Below, in pieces: positions 38,501 to 51,018 of a stretch of 64,000 bases of DNA (positions are counted from its first letter, which is position 1; each line of letters opens with the position of its first letter). A model generated the notes under the pieces. That model saw only the letters and a program-made list of their open reading frames with translations, was not told where the DNA came from and ran no database searches. Made by a program: the position numbers and the translations under genes. This stretch comes from Acanthornis magna (Eukaryota > Chordata > Aves > Passeriformes > Acanthizidae): positions 6,197,001-6,261,000 of the forward strand of contig JAWUZG010000084.1 of assembly GCA_036785705.1 (NCBI GenBank), read 5' to 3'.

Positions 38501-41500
38501 GTTCGATTCTGATTAATTTTCCTAAGGATTTTATGCACCCACTTTAAAGTTGTTTAGCAAAAAATATTTTTTTAAAAAGTGCTCGTTGTACCATATCTTA
38601 ATTCATTTACAAGAGCAGTGTTCCTGAAAAAGTGTTAGAACACAGCATATGGATTGCAGTGGGTTATAGGTTGGTCTAGATGTAGAGCAGCAGAACATGA
38701 AAACTGTAAGTCAACCCTTACAATTTATTTCTCTGCAGCTGGGTAGAGTCCCAGTCTCCCATTCCATAACTAAATTTACCCATGATAACATGTGTTACTA
38801 ACATGTCCAAGCAAACTGATGTACACGCAAAAGACAAGGCAAATTGACTACACTGAGAAGGGATACAAGGTGGTCTCTGGTAACCACACCGGATACAGAA
38901 TTATATTTTGTCCAAAGGCATCATTAGATTTCTGATTTAAGTAATAAAAAGTGGATAGTAAAATGTCAAGTAACTGTTAAGTCACTCTTAGATGGAAAAT
39001 TATCCTAAACTTTTTCTGAGAAAATCCTGGAACATTTCAAATAGTGCTTGTATTTTATTAAATTCTCTTGTTTGCATGGCACTGATCTGGTAAGGGAATC
39101 ATTTTGTTTTTCTATAGTGCAAACATAGTTTGGTTTTAATCGTGCTGAAATTTACATAGTTTTTCCTTCTTGGCCTGAGAAATAAACTGGAATTCCCTGT
39201 ATGTTTTAGCAAACAATAGGTACTTGGATGAGGTTCCTCACAACTTAATGCTTATAAGGCTTTAAACATACACTCTGCTCTCCAATTGTTCCATAAATGT
39301 GATCACATTCTTCTTGCTCAGGCTTTTGTTAGGCTCCAGGGCTTGCATAGAGTCAGCTTCCAAGGATTTTGGTATGCACTGACACGCTCTCCTCCTTTGG
39401 CTCTGGCATTTTTCCTCTGCTGCTGCTTCACAGTAGTAGGAATCTAAATCCCAGCTGTTTTGGAAACATCCTAAATGTTTGGTTTTTTTGTCTTGTTTGA
39501 GGACAAATAACTGACTAAGAGATTCCTCACATTACTCCTCAGAAACTTCGTCTCAAGGCTACAATTCAAGTCCTCCAAAAATGATAGCCTACAAGAAACA
39601 GTAGTTTTCAGGGAGTCTAAAACAACATGAAGCTTTATTTAATGGCATGAAAAATACTCAATTTCAACAACAAAAAATCTTCTTTCTCTATGTCTTCTCT
39701 CATCTGCCTGAAAGAGTCTAGGGGCTGAAAGATGTTCATGAATCAGTCATTATTTTTGTCTTCTAAACCATGAAGTTCATCCAACTTAGTGCAATTTATC
39801 CTGACTAGGTTTGTACTCCTCAGCTTGCCTGTTTCTTATTGTTTTCCTTTTCCCAGTTTTGTGAAGTTTATGCCAGTCTCATCTTTGTTTCTGTGGACTT
39901 AGTCATGACTCATGACTTCTTCCCAAGAGACTCCATCTCCTTTTTCCCCCCTTGTTTAAGGATGACTCCCAAACACCATCCCTAAGAAGGACAATAGTAG
40001 CAGCTCTTTCTAACTCTAGCCAGTATTCTTAATACTTTATTTTTACAGTCAGAGCAGTAGAGAAATGTCAGCCTTCTCTATTGTTCCTAGCTTGGTGAAT
40101 ATAACTACCCTACTAGCAGCAGAAAACCCTGTAGTTCTATAGATACAGCAACTTCCATAGTGATACCATTGTATGAACTCTCAATATACACATACACATA
40201 TAACAATTTCCAAAATCATTACATATGTTCTGGTGATTTCCACTTAACTTGCATGTGTACACGTGGTTTGTGGTGAAAAATCACTCCAGTTGGATTCCTG
40301 TTGGTAAGATGGCTTAGTGCCACAAATCAAAGGAATGATGATAGAATTTGATATGTAAAATTCACATCACTACAGTGATTTTGCACAGTTTTTCTTGCCC
40401 CCTCCTTATGCCAGGTCATTTAACAGTTTAATCACCAAGCCCCTTGTGAAAACAACTGTTTGTTACCTCTTTTATTTGATGGTGAGCTTCTTTTCTGTGA
40501 ACAGCAGCAGGCTTTGGCCAGAGAGCTCAAAAATCTATTTATATAGCATTATCTAGCTCTATTTGATGCATTCTTATCAAAGGAAAAGGATGATGTTACT
40601 CCGAGCATTGACTCAGCTGTATCTATTTACTGATTTCTATAGCTTGTAAAATTGTATGGTATTTCTAAAGGCTCTTATAAAATTTGACTGTCTAAATTTT
40701 TAAGATATCAAGCTGATAATATGAGATTTTGCATCTTAACTTTTTGTAATTGCCTGATATCAAATAATTGTGCATATTCACTCCTCTAGCTGAAATAGCT
40801 TCTCTGTATTTAATTGTCCTACTGACTGAATCCCTCCCAATTCATGCTGGTCTTTTCCAATTATTTGCTTTTTACTGAAGGTTTTCAGAGCTTTGTTTCA
40901 GTTGGATGTAAACTCAGTCACTGTAAGAAACCATGTGTGAAAAGAGAAACCTAAATTAAAGGGAATTTTAAAATATATTTTGAGCTGCAAAATGTTGTCC
41001 AAATAAAAATGCATTTGTATCTCTTGGGAAAAACACATTTTCAAGACACAGCATTCCATTTTTCTTTTACTAAGAAAGTAAAACAGGGGTATCTGTGTAA
41101 ACAAATACCAATAAACGTTTTGATGTGATCAGATTTTGGGGAGTTGACAAGAAAATACAACAATCTAAAATAGATTCAAGGGTATAAACCTTAGTAGCCT
41201 TGCTAGTTTTGGTAGACTAAAACTGAAAAAGAAACAAGTCTAAGAAACGTAAATGTAAAGAACATGTCTTTGAATCAAACAGAATGAGCATAGTAGTTTG
41301 GAGGTTTTGTAAGAGGCATCGAAGTAGGATAAAAAGCAAATTTTAAAAAGTTTATCAGAGAGTACTAGGCAACTGTGCATTTCCCCAAAGAGGGGTCAAA
41401 TACCAGAGTGAACAAGCAGCACTTTGAAGCCCAGGAATTCAGTGTGCTGGCTCAACATGCTTTTTCTTGGGGTCCTCTGGACCACAATTTAAAAAATGAG

Positions 41501-42907
41501 ATTGCTTTTATTCAAGATTGCAACTGCATTGTTTTCCAAGAGGACTAAGAATTCCAAGGAAGGGATTATTAACTTAGTGGCTATTTTTAACAAAAAAAAC
41601 AGCAGGTTCCCTCAAAGAACAGGTAATTGAATTTCACTCTACCCTAGGCAGGCTTCAAAGGGAAGGGAAACCAGAAACCAGAAGTTATAAGATTTGATTG
41701 ACAAGTTGATTTTGAAAAGGGTGCAGGCATCTAAGAAAAGTACATGGCTTTTCGGGAAAATAGAGACAACACCTAAACCGCTGTGAAGTCACGTGATTAC
41801 CTCAGAAACAGTGGTAGCATTTCTGGGAAAAAGGAATGCTGACAGTCATTTTTCCTAACTGAAGCAGTCCTCTGCAAATGCAACAAATGCTGTCAGTCAA
41901 GAAAGCGTGATGAAGCAATACTGAATAGTTTTCTTCCTTCCCCTGGTTAAAGCTATGCAGCTTGTTCTAGGGAAAACATTCATCTGGGGAAATCTGCTTC
42001 ACTATCATGTCCATCACTGTGTGGAGGAATGGAGCATGTTTTTTTGTCTATGGTGTGTTTACATTCCTTACAGTTCACTGCTCAGGGGTTCTGAGCACAT
42101 GTTTGTGTGTGAATCCCATTCAGAGTGGAAGGAAGCGGCTTTAGAAGCCAAGCTTCTGCCAGATGTTCTCATCCTTCTGATAAAAGCCCAGATGTTCTGA
42201 TGAACATCTGTGGGATTGGAGGTAGAAAGTGGAGTGATTTTCAACCTGCCATGTTTGATCTCTGTTATAGAAGTAGAACCGCTGTTTCCACTCTGTTTCA
42301 ACCCCACTGGAGGGAGAAAGAAGGAAAATGAACTCCCTACCACCCTGGGACCTGCAGGAATTCTGGGCATCTGTTAACATTGCTATCTTATTCTACAGCA
42401 TCCAGTCAGAGCAGGATACTATGGCACTCCAAGATGCAGCACAGTTAGAAATCATACTGGCAATTTCTTCTCTTGTTAACTTTACTACGGTGACAACATC
42501 AGGATATGGAATGGCTGGATTCAGGGTCAATTAATATGTTTAACCTTTAGTTAAACTCTGTCACTTCCAAGATCCTCGTATCTCATCAGAGTTACTGGAT
42601 TCTCACATATTCCTTATGTCTAAATAATATTTGAGTTGCTTTGGTTTTGTCCTGGATTGTCTTGGTTTTTTATTCTGTTATGGGGTAGTAGACAAAAGAA
42701 AGGTCTGAAGCTGTTGTGGATGAAGATTTTGTGTTTTAAATGAAGCAAACACTCTCTCAAAAAGCAGAATCACTTGCTCTGGTGATTACAACGCAGAACC
42801 GATGAGTGTTTCATCGCCTTTTTGCAGTATGTCTTGATTCAACTTGGAATATACATTTCCTAGTAAAAGCTTGTCAGTCTCAGTTTGTGACAGTTCAGTG
42901 TATCACA

Positions 42908-42976
42908 AGGTGACATGGATTTTTATATAAAGGTGACATTGATTTTTATATAAGTGTATATATATACATATATATG
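42908..42976. repeat. 23-bp tandem duplication plus AT repeat
   Basis: AGGTGACATGGATTTTTATA (42908) recurs at 42931 with one change (GACATT for GACATG). It is followed by a TA-rich run to about 42976 (GTATATATATACATATATAT). Confidence 0.9.
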
Positions 42977-45900
42977 AGGTTAGAGTATCTGATTATGTGC
43001 AAGACTGCTGTTAAGCTTAACATTTCTTTTAAAAGATTTGTTAAAGAAATTCTGTGAATATATCTATGAAAAATAGAAAATATTGCTTATAATTAAAGCA
43101 AACAAAAAATCCCTGATTTTGCTGTCATTTTGGAAGAAAACACTCAAGTCTTTTAGAACTAGGACATTCACCTTGAAGAGAATCTTAGGAAGAGAACACA
43201 CAGAAAAATAGGTCACTGCTTTCTCATTAATAAACACCCACCAGGAAAATAGGATCAGACTGAAGTACAGAAACAAATGTAGAGAGGAGGTTTTAGGCTT
43301 TAGATTGGAGATGAGGAACATACAATATAGACCAGAGGGAAGGATGAAAATGGGTGTGTGGAAGGAGCAGGTCAAGAAAATATAATTTTAGAGTTTCATG
43401 TTGATAATGGTATATCTTTGCAACAAATCATAAAACTGTACTTTAGGCAGTTCTGGAGGCATGGCAGAAATGTGAAGTGCTTTAAGGGCTACCTGGAAAA
43501 AATTCTCACTGCAGTGCATCCTTTTAAACACTGGCAAAGAACAAAGCACCAACAGCTACTTCTATGTGAAGCTGCAAAAATGTCAAATAAATTATTCTAT
43601 TAATCCCGGCTTTGCAATGGTTCAAGGCAGACAAACATTTAGCTGTGTGCATATGGTGATACTGACTATGCATAATCAATTCATGTTGTTTTCTGAAACT
43701 GCAAAACTCTTAACATGTGCTTGGTAGAAATGTGTTATTTGAGACTGATAAAAAAATTTAAAATTGGATACTTTCAAAGGTACAAGCAAAAATTATGGTT
43801 GCAGTCCTGAATTCAATCTGTCTTCAGTAGCTTCTTTAAAATTTTATAAAAATGTTGTTACATATATTCAGCTTATATAAAAAATTCTGTCCTTTTTTTT
43901 GGAAACAATTGAACCGTGCTGGCTGAAAAGCCCCATTTTGAAGCCAATCACTTTAACCCAAATGACCCCATCTGTCATATTCAAATATCTGAAACTGCAA
44001 AGGCACAGTGTTACAATGGAAAGTGAGAGGCAACTTAATCTACAGATATTCCTATTGATAATATTTCTTTTTCTCTTTTTAAAATGCACTATCTTAAAAT
44101 TCTCTAAGGAAAATTACAAAGACACAAACTATCCCATGAACCTTGCAACGGGCTGACAGCAACAATCATCCAGTCAACAAAAATGTATGTTAAAACTTTT
44201 CTCTAAAATTCTACTGGTAGAAGTGAAGTAACATTTCTATCCATGTTTTTTGAAACTTTAGAATAAATGGCAGCATAAAATTCTAGCATAGAGAACATTA
44301 TTAAAGCAAATATTGACCAAAATCAGTCTCTGATCAGGATTTATACTTATCTTCACTTTTTGCTGTAGGAATGGAAGTCACTTACAGTGTACTTAATAAA
44401 ATCTTCCCACATTGCTTCCTCAAAAGTTTATTTTTATCATGCAGTAAGTGTACCCTTCACCCTGCAACTAATTCTTAAAATCTAGGGCTGTTAATTGAGT
44501 CTGCAAACATTCTGGATTAGTACAGGTAGGGGATATGCTGTTACCAAGTTTCACATGATGTTAGCTACTTTTTACGGTTAATTCAGCAAGGGAATGCCAT
44601 CTGAAATCCTTAAAAGATGTCTGGTTTTATCCTTTTCCTAGAAATCTGAAGTCTCTTGCAATATTTTAATTTCCCTTTCACAAGACTAGAATATGGTAGG
44701 AAGTCCAAATTCAATATGAATTCTGAATTCAGGAAAAAGTGTAACATTTACTATTTTGGCCTAGATTAGTGTGCAATACCAGTTTCTCCTTCACTTGTAC
44801 TTCAGATTACCAGAGTATGCTATTATATGTCTGTGTATCCATGTGGAAGGAGAAGCCTACTATCCTTTGGAATTCTCAAAATTCTTCATTTTTGTCCTAT
44901 TTCTCACAAACAAGGTGAAATGCAGCTAAGTCATAGTGATTATTAGCCTCTTCAGCTTTCTAAAAAGATCCCCAGAAAAATAATTTTAAAACTTCATCCC
45001 TCCTCTTTTTCTGAAATCCTGCTATTGTAGATCCCATTTTAACCCCTCATCCCCACCACCCCCAAAATCAAAACAGAAAATGAGCTCTGATGGGAGAAAC
45101 TCTCTATGGATGATTATTTACACAATGGCTATGGCTGTGTCAAATCTTCTGGAATATTTTCTTTGATTGATAAACTTTTTAATTTTTTTTTTCCTCCCAA
45201 AATACCAAAACTATCAGTGGCTTGGTTTTTTTTTTCAATTAGATCATCTTCCCAAAAGACTTTTTCCCAGAACACAGGACAATCCTATAACAATGTATTA
45301 AATGTGTTGCTTGTATACATGGTAAGGTTTCAATTGCTATTAACAGAAATTAAAGCTCAGCCTCAGAAAACAATTAGAGTAAGTGAAATGTGTCTGTGAC
45401 CTTGGAAGACTCTATGTATGCTAAAAAATATTTGATATATTTAGCTTCTTGGCAGGCTAGATTTTAAGGGCATGGAAACAGAGTAGCTTCCTTGCCCACA
45501 AAGGTTTAAATTTCTGATACTGTTTTGCTTTCCCATAAGTTATTATAAACATCCTAATTTGGTGTTTTATTGGAACTCCATTTTTAAAACCACTTTCTTA
45601 AAGGGAGGGGAAAAAAAAAGAAGACATGAATATAGAAAAAGAAAATATAATGGTTGCTGTAAATGCTTTGAGTAACATTTGTCCAGAAGGACTTGGGCAT
45701 TGAAACTGTGTTTGTCAGCTTGGATCATTTTATTGATTATCTGGCAATGAAAGCTGGAAAACAGATTGACATTTTGTTTCTTGGCCTGTGCCTGTTTCTC
45801 ATATAGAGATTATTAGCTGGCTATTTTGGGACTGAGAAAAACGTTAGACTCCTTGTGGCTTGATGAGGCAGGGTTTTTGCAGGCACTTTGAGTACTTCTC

Positions 45901-46320
45901 TCTAAAGTCTCAGATCTTTCCATGTAATGTGGACTGGTTAATAGGATCGTCTGTCTTTAAGATGATTGGGCTCTAGCAAACATCTCCTTACCTCCTTCTG
46001 CAGAAATTCTCTTAGTTTAACATTTCTGGTTCATGTGAAGTGCTTCTCTTTTGCTGGAGAAAGCTGCAAGCAAATTCCCTGCCTTTCAGAAAACTCATCT
46101 AGAAAAGTTGCTGCATAAACATTATTAAAAGTTAATAAAGTTTTGTTATGTTTTGCGTAAATCTTCTAGCAAAGCTGACTGGCAAAGTGAATATTGACAA
46201 ATACCACCCTTTTGAATCAGCATACATTTTAGTTCAATTATTCTGGGTTGCATTCAGATTTAATATTCAGCTGAACAAGTCCCAGATACAGAAATTTTAT
46301 TGAATATTTTGCCTTGGATT

Positions 46321-46380
46321 TTTTGTTTTGTTTTGTTTTGTTTTGTTTTGTTTTGTTTTGTTTTGTTTTGTTTTGTTTTG
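46321..46380. repeat. (TTTTG)12 pentanucleotide microsatellite
   Basis: Twelve uninterrupted TTTTG units, 60 bp. The perfect repeat suggests it is young and likely to be length-polymorphic. Confidence 0.98.
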
Positions 46381-49300
46381 TGTATTAACTTACCAGAACT
46401 GCTCTTACTTTGTTTTTTTTCTCCTGCCTGGATGAAGCTGGCAGATCAGAATTGCAAAGAAAAATGAGATTTACATAATAGATGCCAGCAGGTGAGGTAA
46501 GGTGACTTCACTTTTGTGTGCACTATGATGCTAGCAACACACAAGCCAGAAGAACCATAGAAATACAAATCTGATGCAGGACTGAATATTTAAATTTGAA
46601 AAAAATTCTGTGCGAGACAACAAAGGGGCACAAAATTTAATTCAGTTAACTAGTTTTTCCATCCAGTTGAGAAATAAGATGATGAGAATAATTCAACAAA
46701 CAAAATTGTCAGTGCTCATTGTTATATGTGAGGTGGGCCTGAGATGGACTGAGATGCATTCTAAGTGTGATGCAACTAAAGTTTTAACTGATAAAAATAC
46801 TTTTGAGATGCTTTTTAAATGGAACATGAAAACTCATGTCATAGAACTCCAGTTTAAAGTGCAAATGTTATCACTTCTGCTGCAAATCTTTAGCCTATCT
46901 GATGAATAATCTTCATACTTCAGTCACTGGATAAAAAATAGGGCATATAATCGTGACATGCCATTATGGATGGTGATTATATATGCACAGGAAGGATGAT
47001 CAACATTTTAATGCAAAATATATTTAAGTTCTGAAGCATAAAATCTTCAAAAATAATAATAATAGAAAATAATAAATCTTTAAAAATATGGGAATTCTCA
47101 AAAGCTTGAATGAAAATACCTACCACTATTTCTACACAAATACGCTGTTTGAGTTAAAGTTCTTATCTCCCAGTTGGCCCAATTAAAGCCAAAACTAGAA
47201 AAAACAAAGATTGTGGCTAGATCACTTTCCTGTTGCTCAGACCAACTTTGTCTTGAAAATGGTTGTGTTCCAAAAATGAAGTCCCTCTGTGAATCTTACC
47301 TCTACCTCAGCCTGAGAGGTGCAACTCTCCGTTGCTTCAGTATGACAAGGATTTTAGTGCTTGTGTTCATCTTCTCAAAGGCACAAGTAAATATCTTTGA
47401 ATGTAAGGAGCTCAGCCCATGAAACTTAACATTGCTATGTTAAATTTGCTCTGTCCTGCACTGCTGCTCTCATAGGTCACAGACCTGTGAAATCAGGAAA
47501 ACGGGAAGTTAACTGGTGAGATGGGGGCAGATACATCCCATCACCACCAAGCCATATGTAACTGCAGAGAACTGCATCTAGCTACTCTGTAACACTTCAG
47601 AATACTTGTAAAGATAATTTCATGCTATCCCAGGGGCATAAAATTCTGTATTACTGGCAACAAAAGTATGTTGTGCTATGGGGGAGTGGCCAGCCATCTG
47701 TATTAGAATGTGTGAAAAAAAACAGGTATCACCAGATCTTAAAAAACAAAGCAAACAAATTAATTTTTAATATGGTACACATTACTAGGCCTTCTTTATA
47801 GAATTTTAATAATCTAGTTAAAATAATTATGTCTTAGCTGCTAATATTTCAGTAATTTAGGTTTTAGCTACCAGCTTCCGCCTGCATTTGGCCTGAAATA
47901 ATTCCCATTAAACAAATCTCTGGGCAAAGCATCTGCCACAGCTATAGAATGGAATATACAAAGCAGTTTCAGCAGCAGAAGATTGATGGAAGCTTTGTTT
48001 TCCCCCCCTTATGAGTTTCTCCAGGGTCCTTCTGTGTCCTCTAAATGCTACCTACACAGCAAGGGGTCATGTTTGTGTGGTGCAAGCAGAGGAGCCAAAC
48101 AAAACAAAACTGAAACTCTGCCACTATAGGTTTTCCCCATAGTAGGGGCAGTAGCTTAAATCTGGTTTCACTAACTTTCGGGGAACTTGAAAATATTTTG
48201 AGGCCTCAATTACTGGAACAAATTTTGGCTAAATTTGGCCAACAGTATTTGTAGGACGCTGGACCAATGAACAAGCAACTTCAGCGAAAAGTTTTATTTC
48301 CCAGAGGACAGTAATGCTAAAAGACAGTAAACAAATTGTTTTTGCCCAAACTGGGTTCAAAGCAGTCATTGTTGTGAAAGGGATGAAAACAGATTTAACA
48401 GAAACACAACTTCTACTGTAGACAAATGAAGCATTTGACACTTAGGACCTAAAAATTCTGACATAATAATAAAACTGAAAAATGATGACTTACAGACGCT
48501 AGTAAAAATTCTGTAGCTGCAGATATCTAGATGGAAGACTGAAACCATGTTGAGTAACAAGAGGCTATTTCAGAACTCAAGTTTTTGGGTAACAAAGTAG
48601 TAATTTGAGAAAATGAAAGGAGGTGTGTTACAATGCCTTGTCTGAGTCAGTAATGGTGTGAAGGACTGTAAGCGGACAAAGGACATCAATACCTGAAAAG
48701 GTATCTGAAAAACCTCGCTACTCCCATCATGTGGGGAGCAAGATTAAACACCCATGTTAGAGAAGTCTTTCAGAACCTTTTTTTTAACTGTCTTGATTTT
48801 TTGAACTAGGAATATCTTAAGTACAGAGTAATGGTTTCTAATGCAAGCTGAAGCCTGATGTGGCACAAAGAAGGTGCTCAGCTTCTTATTTTCTGTTCTA
48901 TGTTGCCATCAACTCATCTTTGCCTGCTTCTCCTGCAAGCCATGCATCAGAGCCTTTTGGAGTGTGCTTTCCAAGTCAAATCATAAAATCCTTACTTTCA
49001 TTTGTCTGATCTGTTTCTGCCTTACTGCTCTTATTAGCCATTGTCAAAAGGAATTTAATTTAGTATCGTTTGCTACTTGCTCTTAAAACAACCCTACTAT
49101 ATCCCCTCAAAGCTTATTATCCAATAATTTTGCATGCAATCTTCTGCATTTTTTTTACATTACCCACCTTCTTTTCTCTTGTCTCCACTTCCGAAAGGAT
49201 TTTTGGACAGGGTTTGGCTTTCTTACATCTGATAACTTTCTAGCACCTGGCATTAGAGAACTCTTAGTTAGGATCTGTGGATGCAGTGGTAATACTCATA

Positions 49301-50466
49301 AATAAATAGTCTGAAGCAGCTAAAGGGCTTAAGTAAAATTTGTCAGTTTTAGAGCTGAGAGCTCTAAATCACATGCACGTGATTCCTCTGTAGGTACCTG
49401 AATGCACTGTGGTAGATGTTTTGGGTTTCTTTTCCCTCTTCAAGCCTCATTTGTAGCTACATTCTCTCATGGGATGCAAGCAAATTCTGTGGACTTCATT
49501 GGGAATTATTCCTACTCTGCAAGTGGAGAGCAGAGCCCGTGACTGGACTGAAGCCAGCGTTCTTTAGAAGTTCACATGCCTTCTATTTGCTCTCTAATTT
49601 AGAATCCTTCTGACCAAACAGAGGGGGAGAGGAATGAAAAATAGTAGCATCTGTGTCAGTAAAAAATTCTAAGGGTTAACATAACATGATGTAAACTGTT
49701 TCATCTGTTCTTCCTACTTGCCCATTTTAATCAGAAATGAGTAAGTAGAGCTTATATGCACTGAACTTGAAGAATGCTAATGGGATGTCTGCATCATGTT
49801 GTACCCTGAGCACTCATGCCAGAATAGGAAAGCCTTTAATTCTGTAATTCTCTGAGGGAAGAAAAGCTTTCTGAAGAGTTACTTTAAATTTAAACTCTCA
49901 TTCTAATGTTAGGCAGCCTGTTGGATCTCTGAGTTAAAAATTGCTTCAGCTTTAGTTACTGGAGCCAGATGTAACATTGACCTTAAATGGTAAAAGCTCC
50001 CAAGAGTGAAAGAGAGGCTGGCCCGAGGGGAAAAAGAGGAATAACTGAAGTTTTAGGTAAGTAATCTCTATAACCAGGAATAAGCTCTTTTTCAGCCGTG
50101 AAACAGAACGGAACCATATTTCCTCCTTAAAGGTACAGTACCTTGTTGTTGTGATACCGAGGATCTGGTTCTTTACCTCTTCTCCCCCACCCTCTTCAAA
50201 TTCTACCTCTTTGTCAGATTTTAGCTGCTTAAAAACTGGGTGTAGTCAATGAAACCTCGTTCTTCTTGCCAGCTGTTTGGGACTATATAAGAATGAAAAA
50301 GAAAAGCAGTGTTAATTATACCAAGACTTGATTAATAAAGGTACGTAGTCAGTAATTCAGGGCAACCTGATTCACAGAAACTGCCATCTGTATTGTGCTA
50401 ACCAAGAGAGAGTCTTAGTTAGGAACAATACATGTTACAGAGAAACAGATATGCCACTGATTTATC

Positions 50467-50491
50467 TTTTCTTTTTTTTCTTTTTTCTTTT

Positions 50492-50521
<30 letters not shown>
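50467..50521. repeat. T-rich / poly-T tract
   Basis: Runs of T separated by single C at 50471, 50480, 50487 and 50494, then 27 consecutive T. It could be a simple repeat or a decayed poly-A seen from the other strand. No retrocopy is recognisable beside it. Confidence 0.9.
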
Positions 50522-50526
<5 letters not shown>

Positions 50527-50992
50527 GTATGACTTCCCTCGTGCTTTTTACAGTGCCGGAATGGTTCATTTTGGTGGATTGCCTACTTGTCTGGAACTTA
50601 TCTTTTAAAAAGCATTTCCAGAGCCATTTCTTTATGCAGTCTGTCTTTGGGTTTAATCCTGTTAGATATAAATTAAGACCACAAAGTTGTGTTTAATTGG
50701 AATGCTGTACAGAGAAAAACAAACATCTTCGACTGTTAAAGCATGTTTGCTTTAGTATAGAAAAATCTCACTATTTGCTTTTACTGATATTTCGGCTTTC
50801 AGTTTTCTCTGTGCTATTTGGTAGGTAACCTGCACTAAAGTGTATTGCATTTTCTTGACAAATTAAAACACATTTTTGTCTTACTAATGTGTATGTTAAG
50901 GTCTTCTTTTTCTCCAGACAGCAGGGTGTAAACAACATGAAAGAATGAGGTCAGTGCAAGGAAGTGATAGCTGAAATTGAAGACTTCGGTTT

Positions 50993-51018
50993 TTGTTACT
51001 AACTCACATTAGTAACAA
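50993..51018. repeat. 10-bp perfect inverted repeat
   Basis: TTGTTACTAA and TTAGTAACAA are exact reverse complements around a 6-base loop (CTCACA). Confidence 0.95.

Larger units (their letters stand above)
35145..46320. other. AT-rich non-coding region
   Basis: Contains the GT-bearing duplication at 35476-35547, a 23-bp duplication at 42908-42953 running into an AT repeat, and many short frames without recognisable motifs. A splice-bounded open interval near 37368-37430 is noted as weak. No gene called. Confidence 0.65.

Noticed and set aside
42068..42370. 100-codon minus-strand frame with competing plus-strand frames
   Set aside because: Four overlapping frames in the same 300 bp with no recognisable domain; no reason to prefer any.
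46610..46909. 99-codon plus-strand open frame
   Set aside because: No recognisable motif, no splice or promoter context and no GC/codon signal. This length is expected by chance in 50 kb of AT-rich DNA.
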